Shown in pieces: positions 50,601 to 61,639 of a stretch of 64,000 nucleotides of DNA. The first letter of the stretch is position 1. Each line of letters begins with the position of its first letter. Under the pieces are notes generated by a model. It was not told where the DNA came from and made no database searches. It was given only the letters and a program-made list of their open reading frames with translations. Both the position numbers and the translations under genes were made by a program. Source of the stretch: Epithemia pelagica (taxonomy: Eukaryota; Bacillariophyta; Bacillariophyceae; Surirellales; Surirellaceae); the NCBI GenBank assembly GCA_946965045.2, contig OX337241.1, forward strand, positions 620,001 through 684,000, in the 5' to 3' direction.

Positions 50601-53363
50601 ACAAACGGAGAGATTTCGTTACCAATGCTGGCAGCTGAGACGGCCTTTGACCTGTCATTGCAACCATCCGCGACCGTAGATGCGACGTGGTCATCGGAAA
50701 GAGAAGAGACTTGGACAATCCTGGCGACCAACACATTTGACTCTGACCGAAAGAGGATGTCAGTATTACTCCGTTCACCACCGGAACTCGGGAATCTACC
50801 AGTATTGTTTTGCAAAGGAGCTGATACATCGATGCTTGACCCAAGTGTATGTGCGCACACAAAAGCCATCCTACAACAAACAAACAGCGAACCTAAAATG
50901 GACCTGGACGATTTCCCTGAAGAAATAGACCCATACGAAGAATGGGAAATTGCGCACATGCTTAGTCTCCGAGCTCATTTAGGAGATTTTGCCTCGGAGG
51001 GGTTGAGGACACTTGTTCTTGGGATTCGAATCTTAAACGAAGCAGAGTGCCGAGAATGGCTTGATGTATATAAAGCTGCGTCTGTTTCTCTCGTCAACCG
51101 AAGCGGACTTTTGGCAGAAGCAGCACTGGCTATTGAGACCAATCTTCATATAGTGGGGGCTACAGCAATCGAGGATCGATTGCAGCGTGGTGTACCAGAT
51201 ACAATTGCGACTCTTGGAAAAGCAGGGATTAAACTATGGGTTCTTACCGGTGACAAGAGGGAAACAGCTGTCGAGATAGGTTATTCCACTAACGTTCTGA
51301 CTCCCAAAATGCATGTGACTGAAGTGGAAGATTTTGGTGAGCTACACGTTCGCACACAGATTGGAATGGAATTCTTGAGTCTCGTCAAACGGGGCCGCCT
51401 CAGTGAGTATCAGCAGGCGCAAGTATCGGAAGGAAGAACGTGGTCACTTCGGACAATGCTTTACGGTGCCCAGTTTGCTATCGGCAAATTAATAAGACGT
51501 ATACAAAGATGCATGGAGGGCTGGTTAGCGGTTGTGCTTCAACGACTTTCATTGAAGGAACTGGCAGAATGGCATCTCGCTAGGGTTAACCGAAATTTGG
51601 ATGACGAAGCTCATATCATCAACGTCTTGCAACGTAGGCGGAATGTTCGTCGCCGAGCGGAAGCGATAGTTCGCGCGTGGCTTGAAAGTGATGAGGGGAG
51701 AATACAGCGGCGAGGAGGGGACTGTGATGACGATGAGCTTTCCATGGTTTCAGACGATACCCCGAAGGTGTTTAGGAACGCAACGGCTGCCAAGTCACTG
51801 CTGATGGATATAAGAGAATCAGGACGACTTTCTCATGCAACATTGCGTGAGATCTCCCTGGCTTCTTTGACGGCGCTCCAAGCTGGTCAAAGAGGGACTT
51901 GGCCTTTGGTTGACGAAGACACTTTGTCGATGGAGAGCTTCTGCCCTGGGAATATGGACGACTCTGGCCATTACTTTGACACCAAACGAAGAACGCTTCT
52001 CGAACGCGCTTTTGCTATCGACAAAGCGATGCAAAAAGGAAGGTTGCGCAAACATGTCTTTCCCGAAAAACTTATTGCTCTTGATGGCAATGAAGCATCT
52101 ATCGGTGTCAAAACACCGAACACATCCGCGCTTGGAGCTGGTCCTCGAGCTCTTGTCATCGATGGCGATGCTCTCAAACACTTGTTGGGAGACCCTGAAA
52201 TTGAAGAGCTTCTTTTCTCGGTCGCACGGACGTGCGACGCGGTGATCGCTTGTCGTGTAAGCCCCAAACAGAAAGCACTGTTGGTGAACTTGGTGAGGCA
52301 CAACGTGTTTCCGAAACCCGTCACATTGGCCATTGGAGACGGGGCAAATGACGTAGGGATGATTCAAGAAGCTGATGTTGGGGTGGGTATATCGGGGAAA
52401 GAAGGACAACAGGCCGTCAATGCATCAGATTTTGCAATTGCCCAGTTTCGCTTTCTGAAAGAGCTCGTTCTCATTCATGGTCGATGGGACTTTTTTCGTC
52501 TGAGCACTGTTGTTCTTTTTTCTTTCTACAAGAATGCAGTTTTAGCAGGTGCACTGGTCACCTTTGCCTCTCAAACCGTTTACAGTGGAACATCGCTTTT
52601 TGATCAATGGCTGATTGCGATGCTTAACTTTGTGGCCGGAATTCCAATCATAATGACTGGCCTCTTTGATCGTTGCCTGAGCAGAGACTACGTGAAAAGA
52701 AATCCTGAGGTCTACAGAGCGACACAAGAGAACGAACTGATTACATCTAGGACCTTGCTGCGGTGGATTTGCATGGTTTTCATTCACTTGTTCACGCTCT
52801 ACTATTTCACAATTCCAACCCAATCGAACGGAGGTGGAATGACAAGTGCGTTTACGGGACTTATGCGGAATGAAGCTTTCGACGAACCTGGAAACGGAGA
52901 AGGCGGTGACCTTAAGAGCGCAGGCACCGTAACTTTCTCTTGCATGATATTTCTTCTCGCTTACAAGGTCCTCTATGAATCGAGATCGCTTATCCATGGT
53001 GTCTGGCCCGCCTTCACTTTCCGCAAGGGAAGTGGCGAAGGGTTATGGAGCCGACTCGCGTATACTTGGGTTGGTGTTACGTTTCTTTCGATTGGTTTCT
53101 ACTTTTGGGCAATCAACAACTACCAAATGATGGGGAGGATTTTCGTTAGCAATCTCTCTAGTTTCGTCGATGTCATGAATCATGTACTTTGCACAAGATC
53201 CCTGAGCTGGATGCTCATAGTTTTCGTTCCAATCATTGGCGTAACATTCGATGTTTGTTTGAAGTTGTTCTCAAACATGTTCTACCCCACGCAAACCCAG
53301 ATTCACAGGGAAATCGAAGCGAAAGAACTTGGAGAAAGACGCAAGAGGAAGCTGGTCCAATGA
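47639..53363 (+). CDS. P4-type ATPase, phospholipid flippase
   Basis: Two exons, 47639-47806 and 47982-53363 (intron 175 bp, weak GTTCGT donor, GATAG acceptor), 1849 residues. The join gives S-F-F-P-M-A-I-L-E-Q-F-R-R-F-A-N-L-Y-F-L, the conserved start of P4-ATPases. Exon 1 supplies D-N-R-V-I-S-A-R-Y-T-A-L. P4-ATPases flip aminophospholipids to the cytosolic leaflet. Landmarks: A-domain D-G-E-T (about 275), phosphorylation site S-D-K-T-G-T-L-T (about 657), nucleotide-domain K-G-A-D-T-S, W-V-L-T-G-D-K-R-E-T-A, and hinge I-G-D-G-A-N-D-V-G-M-I (about 1508). Six C-terminal membrane helices follow. Two large insertions make it longer than usual (about 1200 residues in the family): an acidic, His/Asp-rich one near residues 110-220, and about 200 residues after T-G-D-K-R-E-T. 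The weak donor is the least certain part. Confidence 0.93.
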
Positions 53364-54232
53364 AATTGTGTGCTATCCTCTCGTTACATTCGCCAAACGT
53401 TTACTCTTTCCTGGTTTTGTGTGATATAATCGAAAAGGCCGCCATGAAGAAAAAGCACAGACACGGCTCGCCACTTCAAGTTTGCAGGCGTGATTATTGT
53501 CTTAGTCTCTGTGACCGATCGGAAAACATCGAACAATGTCCACCTAAACGGAAGACCCAGTAAAGTGATGACCTTTTGGCATTGAGTCGCAGCTCCACCT
53601 ACCTAGCATCTAGTGCCGCTAGGCTCATAAACCATATGAGTAAGAAAGGAAGAAGTCTTTATCCGGGGATTCCGGAAACTACTAAAAAGACAAATGCATC
53701 AGACATTGCTGTTGTAATACCATGCATAAACCATTGCGATTGCTCATGATCACTGATCACTGCTCGTACCCTTACCCCTACTTCCCCAGCTATCTCAATC
53801 TCAGATCTTAGGCATCAGGTTCCAAGATCAAGATCAAATAATATATGAAATCGTATTGGGAATTAGGCTATTGGCCACGCCCTATGACCTATGACGAACA
53901 CAACAAACTACAATACTGGTAGAAGTAGGGCACACGTCTATTTTTTATTTTTGTTGTCGTATTCCGTAGATTATGCTCTTAATGGTGTAGTCTTCAGTTT
54001 TGAGATTGTACTACATCATAGAGTTGCTGCGATACTTTTGTTTTTTGTATTTTTTTTGTCCCTCTAATACGGCTTTCTCGTATGGCCCTCTAGTAGCGTG
54101 AGGCATGTTGGTTTGCCTCACAAAAATGGAAAAGTGGTTCCGTGAGGTGACCAAACGAAGGATTCTCCATCCGAGTTGCATGCTGATTGATTGAGCACAC
54201 ACGTGCGAGCGGTTCCATCGAATGCTTCATCC
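53364..54232. other. Intergenic region upstream of copy E
   Basis: About 870 bp. Contains T-runs near 53940-54060 and CTATGACCTATGACG near 53882. No gene recognised; the frame of copy E is open to 54191 without ATG. Confidence 0.4.
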
Positions 54233-54865
54233 ATGATATCCACCCAACGAACCGAGAATGGAGACGAATGCGGACAAAGTCGCAAATGTGACCGCTCTTC
54301 CGCACAACATGTTGTCCGATTTCGAGGAGTCACGGAACTGTGGTTGAGTTCGGCTGCGGCCGCCTCTGAAACTCAAACCACAGAAAAGAAGGTGCCCGCA
54401 CGATCCCTATGGTATAGTAGAAGAGAGTACCACAAGTTCAAGAAACTTATTCTTGCGGATTTTGAGGAGACAGTTCGAAGCTATCAAGCGTCATGCAAAA
54501 ACCAAGAAGACAATCTCTGCTCTTCCATTCGACGTGCATATAACGAAATACAGGCGTCGAGACCCTTAGAAGAAGAACAAAAGTCCGATGACAAACTCAA
54601 TGACGAAGAACCCGACCTAAGGCCAATGTTCCATGGATATGACGGAATTGTCGGACTTGAACGACTTGCGGATATGGAACTTTATTGCGATCGCCGCCGC
54701 CGCTACAGCGACCTCATTGAAGCTATAGCACATGCTCAAGCAGACCCGGGTATGCACTCCGAAGAGCATCTTCGGCACGTTTGCGAACAAATCAGCCGCC
54801 CCTCCAAACTGTTTGCTCGATACCTAGCCAATGCCGCGGCTGAATCATCGATGGAACGCGTATGA
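54233..54865 (+). CDS. Unknown-family protein (copy E)
   Basis: 210 residues, the shortest copy, single exon, ATG at 54233. Blocks: H-V-V-R-F-R-G-V-T-E-L-W (26-37), S-L-W-Y-S-R-R-E-Y-H-K-F-K (58-70), an acidic spacer (111-128), F-H-G-Y-D-G-I-V-G-L-E-R-L-A-D-M-E-L-Y (133-151), C-D-R-R-R-R (152-157), A-I-A-H-A-Q-A-D (164-171) and V-C-E-Q-I-S-R-P-S-K-L-F-A-R-Y-L-A-N-A-A-A (183-203). It has the family core with almost no extra sequence, so it is the best copy for defining the domain. Copy F lies 780 bp downstream on the same strand, which suggests local duplication, though sequence identity between them outside the blocks is low. Confidence 0.8.
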   Translation: MISTQRTENGDECGQSRKCDRSSAQHVVRFRGVTELWLSSAAAASETQTTEKKVPARSLWYSRREYHKFKKLILADFEETVRSYQASCKNQEDNLCSSIRRAYNEIQASRPLEEEQKSDDKLNDEEPDLRPMFHGYDGIVGLERLADMELYCDRRRRYSDLIEAIAHAQADPGMHSEEHLRHVCEQISRPSKLFARYLANAAAESSMERV

Positions 54866-55643
54866 ATGGAATGCTTGAGAAGTTGATGAGGATTGCCTAT
54901 TCTGAAACAGAAGAATGGGTAAAAGCTCTGCGATGGGAGGAACAACTCGCAAATCCTCCTTCTTCCCTTCTGTAACAACGATAAACATAGAAATAGAGAA
55001 CATCAATTCAGACTCAAACAAGGAGAAGTAATAGAATCAGATGTGTGGAAAACACTTGTTCCTCTTTAAATAGTATGCTGGATGCTCTTTGTTTCATCCA
55101 TGGATCCTGCTAACCTCGGTAGTACTCCTAGGAGCAACAGCTACCTGTCTTCGGCATCTAGAGGAAGGATTAATAGAGGTAATAGGGGTAGTCAATGAAG
55201 GCAGCATCTGAATGAAGTTCAAAAGCTGGCCGGGGGGCTCGGCTACTGGCCACTTTTTGAATTATTGCCCTAGTTAAACTCTTATACAAGAGTCATCACT
55301 CCGTACTTTGTCTTTTTCCCCCCATCGTGGCCCCAGTGCCATTGCCCCAGTCCAGACAGTAGTCATTTGGGGGTCACTGGTTAACTAAACACAACACCAC
55401 CCGTCAGTCCCAATTTCGTTCAGTATAGAATTTTGTGTACAGTTTATCAATACCGTTTTCAATGGGGGATTTTTCGTTCACAAGACTGGGATGCCGTACG
55501 GAGCAGCTCACGTAACGAGTAACGAATAAAACGAAAGCAACCAGCAACCATTTTCGCTTTTCGCCTCTTTCGTGTCAAGCTCTTCTTCTTTCCATTTTCG
55601 CAGCAAGCCGCAACCCTCGTTATTCTCCCTGTTGTGTAACACC
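54866..55643. other. Intergenic region between copies E and F
   Basis: About 780 bp. CTCCTAGGAG palindrome at 55125-55134. The frame of copy F is open to 55572 but its first ATG is at 55644. No other gene seen. Confidence 0.4.
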
Positions 55644-56486
55644 ATGGTTGTGCTTCATCACACGGAAATGAACGGTGGATATTTGATTCCTCCCAAGACC
55701 TTACGATCAATGGCCATTGAAAATGTTCCTGCGCTGGAGGATGTGAAATACATGGAAGCCCATCATCAAGAATCGTCCACGCACCTGGTTGATCAAGGGT
55801 ACAAATCTTTGCAAACCAGTTCTTCACGCGTATTGGTTTCTTCGTCTGTCCGATTTGGAAATGTTTCCGAAATATCAGTGTCATCCTGCCGCAAGCATCA
55901 GAGAGATGAAGATGATGTCGATGTTGCCTCTCTTTGGTACAGCGAACAAGACTTTGCACGTTTCAAGATCATGGCAATGGATGACGCGAAGCAGGTCGGC
56001 CGCACCTGCCCCATTTCGAGACGTCAGATTCGAAGAGTCTATGAACAAACTCTTACAACATCGCAATCCGACTCGTCTTCGGACGACGATAGCACGGCAT
56101 CAACTTCCTGCAACTTGGAGGAGTTGCAAAGTCACGATTGTGTCGAGGCCGTGGGAGTGGAGCAAATAGTCGATCGGGGAGTTTACAGACACCGAAAACG
56201 ACGACGCTTGTCCTTACTGGAAACTGTTTGCAGAATCCAGAAACAGGCCTCGCCTGAGACTTCCTCCTCTTGCTCACCAAAGGACTCTTGCGTACTACAA
56301 CACCAACCCGAAACGGCCTTGCTTCTGCGTTATGCATGTGAGGGCATTACTGGACCATCAAAGATATTTGCCCAATATCTAGGTTCGGCAGCATCAAGAA
56401 TACAAGATGGCATTCCCTCTGTTCAACCATTTTCTTGCGAACACAACTCGAGTAAGGCGTTGAAACTAACTTGTGTTCCAGCATAG
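55644..56486 (+). CDS. Unknown-family protein (copy F)
   Basis: 280 residues, single exon, ATG in ACCATGG context. Blocks: S-S-V-R-F-G-N-V-S-E-I-S (67-78), A-S-L-W-Y-S-E-Q-D-F-A-R-F-K (95-108), an Arg-rich helix (124-132), S-H-D-C-V-E-A-V-G-V-E-Q-I-V-D-R-G-V-Y (163-181), R-H-R-K-R-R-R (182-188) and C-E-G-I-T-G-P-S-K-I-F-A-Q-Y-L-G-S-A-A (232-250). V-G-V-E replaces the usual V-G-L-E. A poly-Ser/Asp spacer (141-156) separates blocks 2 and 3. It has the longest N- and C-terminal tails with copy C. Function unknown. Confidence 0.8.
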   Translation: MVVLHHTEMNGGYLIPPKTLRSMAIENVPALEDVKYMEAHHQESSTHLVDQGYKSLQTSSSRVLVSSSVRFGNVSEISVSSCRKHQRDEDDVDVASLWYSEQDFARFKIMAMDDAKQVGRTCPISRRQIRRVYEQTLTTSQSDSSSDDDSTASTSCNLEELQSHDCVEAVGVEQIVDRGVYRHRKRRRLSLLETVCRIQKQASPETSSSCSPKDSCVLQHQPETALLLRYACEGITGPSKIFAQYLGSAASRIQDGIPSVQPFSCEHNSSKALKLTCVPA

Positions 56487-57138
56487 TAACAGATATAGAT
56501 CTACGCTAGATCTCTATTTGCTACACAAGTATAGTCTTAGACAAAATCAATTCCTTACTTATCTAAAGGTCATGGTCAGCTCGGAAAGAACGTTCGCTCT
56601 TGCAAGTTGCGGATGCTATCACCCAGATGAGATCGATCTGTCCCAGTCCCCAAATTGAGTTGTGATGCGGTTGACATAATTTTCTCCAGCAAACAAGCAT
56701 TTCTGACATAAAGCATTGTCTCCATGGGTGATAAAGCGGCTTTATTCGAGATATGGAATGAAGACAAATACTTTTCAAATGTGCAGTTTCTTCGAAAGTT
56801 CAAGCATATGCGGCGTAGCAGAGGAGACTTGAAAAGCATATTGTGATCAACGAGTGATATGTAGAGCAATGACTGATACCATCAACGTCGTCCGCTAAAC
56901 CTTGTTCTTTCTCATACATGTTGTGAAAATAAGAAACAAATATTCACCCGCACAAGCAGAGAGCAAGTACCAACCGTTTTAAAGAACTTCAGGCTTTGGC
57001 TCCACGCCATTTCATGCTCAGCCATAGATAATAGTTTGTTTGTGGGAGCTTGACGCTGTGAAATGGAATCCAGTGTCGAGAATACAACGACTCGGAGATA
57101 TTTGGCTGGTTGTATATCTGTCAGATCGACGAAGTTCA
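56487..57138. other. Convergent intergenic region
   Basis: About 650 bp between the 3' ends of copy F and the SGNH hydrolase. An AGATCTACGCTAGATCT inverted repeat lies near 56496-56512. No gene recognised. Confidence 0.4.
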
Positions 57139-59151
57139 CTAAGGCGCACATATGACATCATCTTCTTGCAGCGGTTTATTGAGAAGCGAGTCGGCAACAT
57201 ATTCTGCCCAAAAAGCATAGCATTTGGCGTTTGGATGAATACCATCAGCTGCGACAAATCCTTTAGAAAGTAATCCTAAGCTGGCACTAGTCGTATTCGT
57301 CTCGTTGTTGTATTCCAATGTCATTTGAGAATCGCGATCATACCATTCATTGACCACAGTTGCTGACAAGGGCATATACTTGATGTCCACTGGACAATCA
57401 TGGGCACTACTGTACTGGTCGGCCATTCGTTTCTTTTGACTTTCCCAATATCCAACAATCATGTCCAGCAAGAGGAAGAGAGGAAAGATACTAACCACCG
57501 TATTCTTGAGGAACATTTGAACAGGCATGGCAGGTAAAACGACCAGCATTTTGTCGGCCGAACTCGTACTTTCGTGTCCGCTTGAACAGCATATCGTTGC
57601 AATGTCCTTGAACAAGAGACGAAGATCTCGTCGGAACGCATAGGCAGAAAAGATCCTCCATGGCTTTACTGCAGCATCGGCGAATTGTAGTTTCAAATCA
57701 TTCATACCACACAAAATCACAAGGCAATCTGGTTTACGGCCAGCGTCCACTTCTTCCTTGAGCACTGGCAACAAAAACTCTCGAATGTGCGATACAGCGC
57801 CCCCATCCACACCTGCTGATCTCCAGGAAACTGAATGTTTTTGTCCTGATGCCAACGCTGCTGCTAATAGACGGGGGAAGATTGGACTCGTGGCGCTGTC
57901 TTGATTCGAGACTGGCTGAGTTGAGAATGCCGTGGTGTTTTCAATTCGCCAATACTCCAAGCCTTCCTCTGGCGGAGATCGAGTTTCAAAACGGTCAATG
58001 CAGCCGATACCAACAGCCAGAGAATCGCCAAGGACTAACACTCGTCTCAACGGTTTTGCTGGAGTTGCAGAGAAGGAAATTTCTCCTCGACCCGAAAGCG
58101 AGGATGTGGGTGATTGCGATAAAGACTGTGAGTGAAGAACGTCTCCATTGGTATCAGGGCTTAATCCTTCTATGTAAGGACTTGCGAGACCCAAAAGGTT
58201 GTTCCAAAGAAGTTTAGATTTCACATTCTTCAACAAATCCGGAAGCACAAAGTTGGCTACTCGTCGACTCACTGAATCAATCACCCTGACAAGAGCAAGA
58301 ACAATACCAATGTCCATCAAATGGGAGCACTTTAACCAGAGAACGTAAACCTTCTTCACAAGCAAGGGGAGCAATAGCACGAGAAACCGATTCATGCGCT
58401 TAACAACACGGCCGTATCGATCACTCAACGTATTATTCTTGTCAGTGAAAAGAAACCAGGAAGGAATGTATTCTTCAAGCAATGATGCATTTTCAGGTTC
58501 CGTCAAATCAAAGTCCTCGCGGTCATCGAGAGCTACCATTGTCTGCTTATTGGAAGATTCGACCAGAGCAGTAGATTCGATGGCAACATTTCTGGTTCTG
58601 ACATCTGGCATCATCGCCATTGCTTTCTCCCTCTTTATTTTTTCGGTTTGTATACGGCCTTGCTGTTTATGAACCCACGATATGCTACTGCAGTTATTGA
58701 CGTTGTTGGGATATTCAATGCCAACAGTGGGTCCAGGTGGAATGGCCAATTGTCCCTGAGGATTCGTTCGATACTGAAAAAGCGCGACGCCAGCTTGCAA
58801 GGCCGCGACCAACATTGTCGCTAAAACTGTCGAAAAGGCCAACCGCTGAACCCCTTCCATAGTCAACGTGAATCCAGAAAGAACAGATCCGGACTGCCCC
58901 GTATTGAGCAATCGGGAAAAACTGTTCAGCAAATCAGAACCATGTGCCTTTAGACGTGATAATTTGGTCCTTCCACCATCTTCAAACGCGTCTACGCTAG
59001 CCTCTTTCTGCAATCGTCTGCGATGTCCAAAGGGAAGAAACCGAGGCAAGAGAGGCTGGCCAGCAACCGCCAAGGCTGTCGATCGGTGTAACGAATCAAA
59101 GGCAGCGAGGAGGATTACTGCCGAGTGCAGGCAAACTGGAAGGAGATACAT
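57139..59151 (-). CDS. Membrane SGNH/GDSL-type hydrolase
   Basis: 670 residues from the ATG at 59151. SGNH hydrolases cleave esters of lipids, glycans or other acyl groups; the substrate is not predictable here. Catalytic blocks are all present: block I V-L-V-L-G-D-S-L-A-V-G (Ser about 377), block II S-A-G-V-D-G-G (Gly), block III I-L-C-G-M-N-D-L (Asn about 484) and block V A-A-D-G-I-H-P-N (Asp about 636, His about 639). The N-terminus is a signal-peptide-like helix (Y-L-L-P-V-C-L-H-S-A-V-I-L-L-A-A-F). Further hydrophobic segments at about 105-125 and 255-290 suggest membrane anchoring; the hydrolase domain is in the C-terminal 300 residues. A short upstream exon (around 59195-59280, minus strand) is possible, but no convincing start was found. 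Confidence 0.85.
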   Translation of the reverse strand: MYLLPVCLHSAVILLAAFDSLHRSTALAVAGQPLLPRFLPFGHRRRLQKEASVDAFEDGGRTKLSRLKAHGSDLLNSFSRLLNTGQSGSVLSGFTLTMEGVQRLAFSTVLATMLVAALQAGVALFQYRTNPQGQLAIPPGPTVGIEYPNNVNNCSSISWVHKQQGRIQTEKIKREKAMAMMPDVRTRNVAIESTALVESSNKQTMVALDDREDFDLTEPENASLLEEYIPSWFLFTDKNNTLSDRYGRVVKRMNRFLVLLLPLLVKKVYVLWLKCSHLMDIGIVLALVRVIDSVSRRVANFVLPDLLKNVKSKLLWNNLLGLASPYIEGLSPDTNGDVLHSQSLSQSPTSSLSGRGEISFSATPAKPLRRVLVLGDSLAVGIGCIDRFETRSPPEEGLEYWRIENTTAFSTQPVSNQDSATSPIFPRLLAAALASGQKHSVSWRSAGVDGGAVSHIREFLLPVLKEEVDAGRKPDCLVILCGMNDLKLQFADAAVKPWRIFSAYAFRRDLRLLFKDIATICCSSGHESTSSADKMLVVLPAMPVQMFLKNTVVSIFPLFLLLDMIVGYWESQKKRMADQYSSAHDCPVDIKYMPLSATVVNEWYDRDSQMTLEYNNETNTTSASLGLLSKGFVAADGIHPNAKCYAFWAEYVADSLLNKPLQEDDVICAP

Positions 59152-61195
59152 GATGGGTATCAAACAATCTCATGAACCTGACCTTGATCTCGTTCAATGG
59201 TCCGGCACGAATCTGCGGGTCTGGAAACCCTGGAGTATAGAGCTCATTCGCAATAGGATCGGAATTGGATTCAGAGTTCGCCACAGTTCAGAGTCGTGTT
59301 GTGGAAAACACGGTGAGCAGTTCGTCATCCGTCATGTCGGGTCTATCTTATCTACCTCTTCCTTTCCCTTGTTTTCTGGCGAGTCTCCTCAAAGTAGGCG
59401 GAGGAAGTGTACCACGAAGAAAGTTATTTACAATCTTGATTGACTAATGTCCTTGTCCATTGTCCATGTAAGCGCAAATGCTCTTTGCGTTGTGCAAACA
59501 AGGAGTACGGTATCTTGGATTCTCCGGTTTACCTGGACTCCTAGTTAGCTATGGAAAGGATAGGAGTAGGAGTAACTTCTTTGTCTTTTATCTTGGCAAC
59601 CAGGAGGAAAGGGACTTTTCTCTTTACATGGTTCTCTACTCTTGAACTATAGAAACGAGACTCCTGTGCCTTTCCTCGTGTCACTGGGAGGAAAATGACC
59701 TCTCTTTTCTCTTTCTTCTTGTCTACAGTTGACGTCCTATACAGCGGTCGTCACTGGAAGTTCTCTAAAATGAAGTAAGCGACGTCTGATGATTGGCCCA
59801 TCAAGTGTATGCATTATTATTTGTCGTGCCTTGTGTTCAAACTTCAAAATGTGAGAGCTTCTTGTGTTGCATTTTCGATCTTGTGAAGGCTAAGTTAGGA
59901 TTGTGCTCCTGAGAAATTCGAACTTCGAATTGAGAGAATTACTCCTAATAATTCATCGACCACTTTTGGTTCTCTTCGCTCTTCACTCTTCGGGGCTCGG
60001 AGTTCTCGTTCTACCAGGAAGACTAAATTACAAGTGCCATACCTATGACTCCATGCTCACTTGCATGCTGTCGAATGTTCGTTGGATGTGTAACGGCTCT
60101 GGCGACGATATGGTCAGTAATGGGAATGATGTATGCAGGATCTTGGTCTGTTCATCTAGAGCTCCTGAAATCATTGTCAAGCAATGTCTAGAGAGGCTTA
60201 CGGTGTGTGTTTGTTATTCTATCCATATGATAAAGCGCAAAATGTCACTAATCCACTCCTCCAGAGAGATGATAGACATGAATAGGAGTACTACGTCCGG
60301 CTAATGGTAGCAAAAATATTTTCGTACGGGTAGTTTTTCGAGGGCAATGGGCAATACTCAAACGATTTTTGCACCTCTGCTCGATACTTTCCACATCATA
60401 GTGACGTCACCAATTGCCTTCATGAAGCTTCTTGAGAATTTCTGCTGTCTTCGCGAGTCATGGAGAACAAACGGAACAAAGATGCGATTTCAATAACGAA
60501 TAACGATCGCAAATCGCAATAACAATTATCCCATAGCAGTCCCGTCCGCCGTCCGGTGTCGGAAGAACTGATTCTGTAGAACTCATTGTTTGTAATAGTG
60601 TACTGATTATCGATCCCAACCCGTACAAGTACAAGCTGGTTTCACGAGGAACCTGTCTAGTGTATTACAGTACAAATACTGTACTGACAATTTTGTACAT
60701 AAACGATAATAGTAATTATCTATGCCCCTTTGCTTCTCGACCATGATGAGGGCAAATTTGGGGAAACGATGCCGTTCAAACCAGGAAGACCATGAGTCAC
60801 CGGTCACCACGCTTGGCGCTCACTTCGAGTGCGGACTCGACCGATACACAAACGGCCCCTGTTCCCCAAACTCCACCGACGCAGCTGAATCAGCCATTGT
60901 TGCGGACACCGACGGCACCCAATCGAATGCATCCCACCACGTCGATTGGAGGCATGATCATGATGGGTCTTGCCCCCACCATCAAGTGACGCCCGATATC
61001 ACCAAGACCATTGACAACTCGGACCTGGATCAACCACATCGCAACAGTGATGATAATCATGTTGGATCACTAGATTGGCCCTGATGGTCTCCTCTGTGCA
61101 CAGAAGTAAGGTAATCGTAGAAGTAATGCAAAAGGGTTTCGAAACTGAGTGATTTAGAAAGAGTGAGCATTACGACTAGGATTGAGAGAATGTTG
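59152..61195. other. Long intergenic region
   Basis: About 2 kb with no supported gene. Open frames at 59903-60304 and 60722-61084 (plus) have no domain. AGGATAGGAGTAGGAGTAAC repeats lie near 59560. The right part may include the unseen 3' end or LTR of copia element 3, whose other LTR is outside the window, so its boundary cannot be fixed. Confidence 0.4.
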
Positions 61196-61639
61196 TTATG
61201 CCAGATGAGATCGAGATGGTCCAAGACCTAGATGAGCTATAACCGCTTCCCATGCGGTTTGCATCCCAATGTCTCGTTGTGCGACTGACTTGATTCGGGA
61301 CCACGACATGAAGAGCGACTCAATTGAAGATTCCAACACCCTGCCTAATTGTGTCGCTCGAATGTCCATAGAAACCAAATTCTTCAGTGTCCTTGATGTC
61401 ATAAATTTTGAAAGATCGTCTTGTGTGCATGGTGTGAGTGTATATGGAACGATGAAAGTGATGCCCTGCCTGATTCGGATGTTCGTGATGATGTGTAAGT
61501 GATAAATGTTGATGTGATTTGGATTCGATTTGCTGATTTTGATTTCTGACTGATGATAGTGTTGTTTGCTTGAATTTTGATGCGTGTTCGACAATGGGCG
61601 TTTCACTGTGGTGTACTGGATTTCTGTTGGGGCTGAGTC

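Noticed and set aside
59903-61084. Two plus-strand frames of 133 and 120 codons
   Set aside because: No domains, biased composition, and they overlap possible UTR or LTR sequence of copia element 3.
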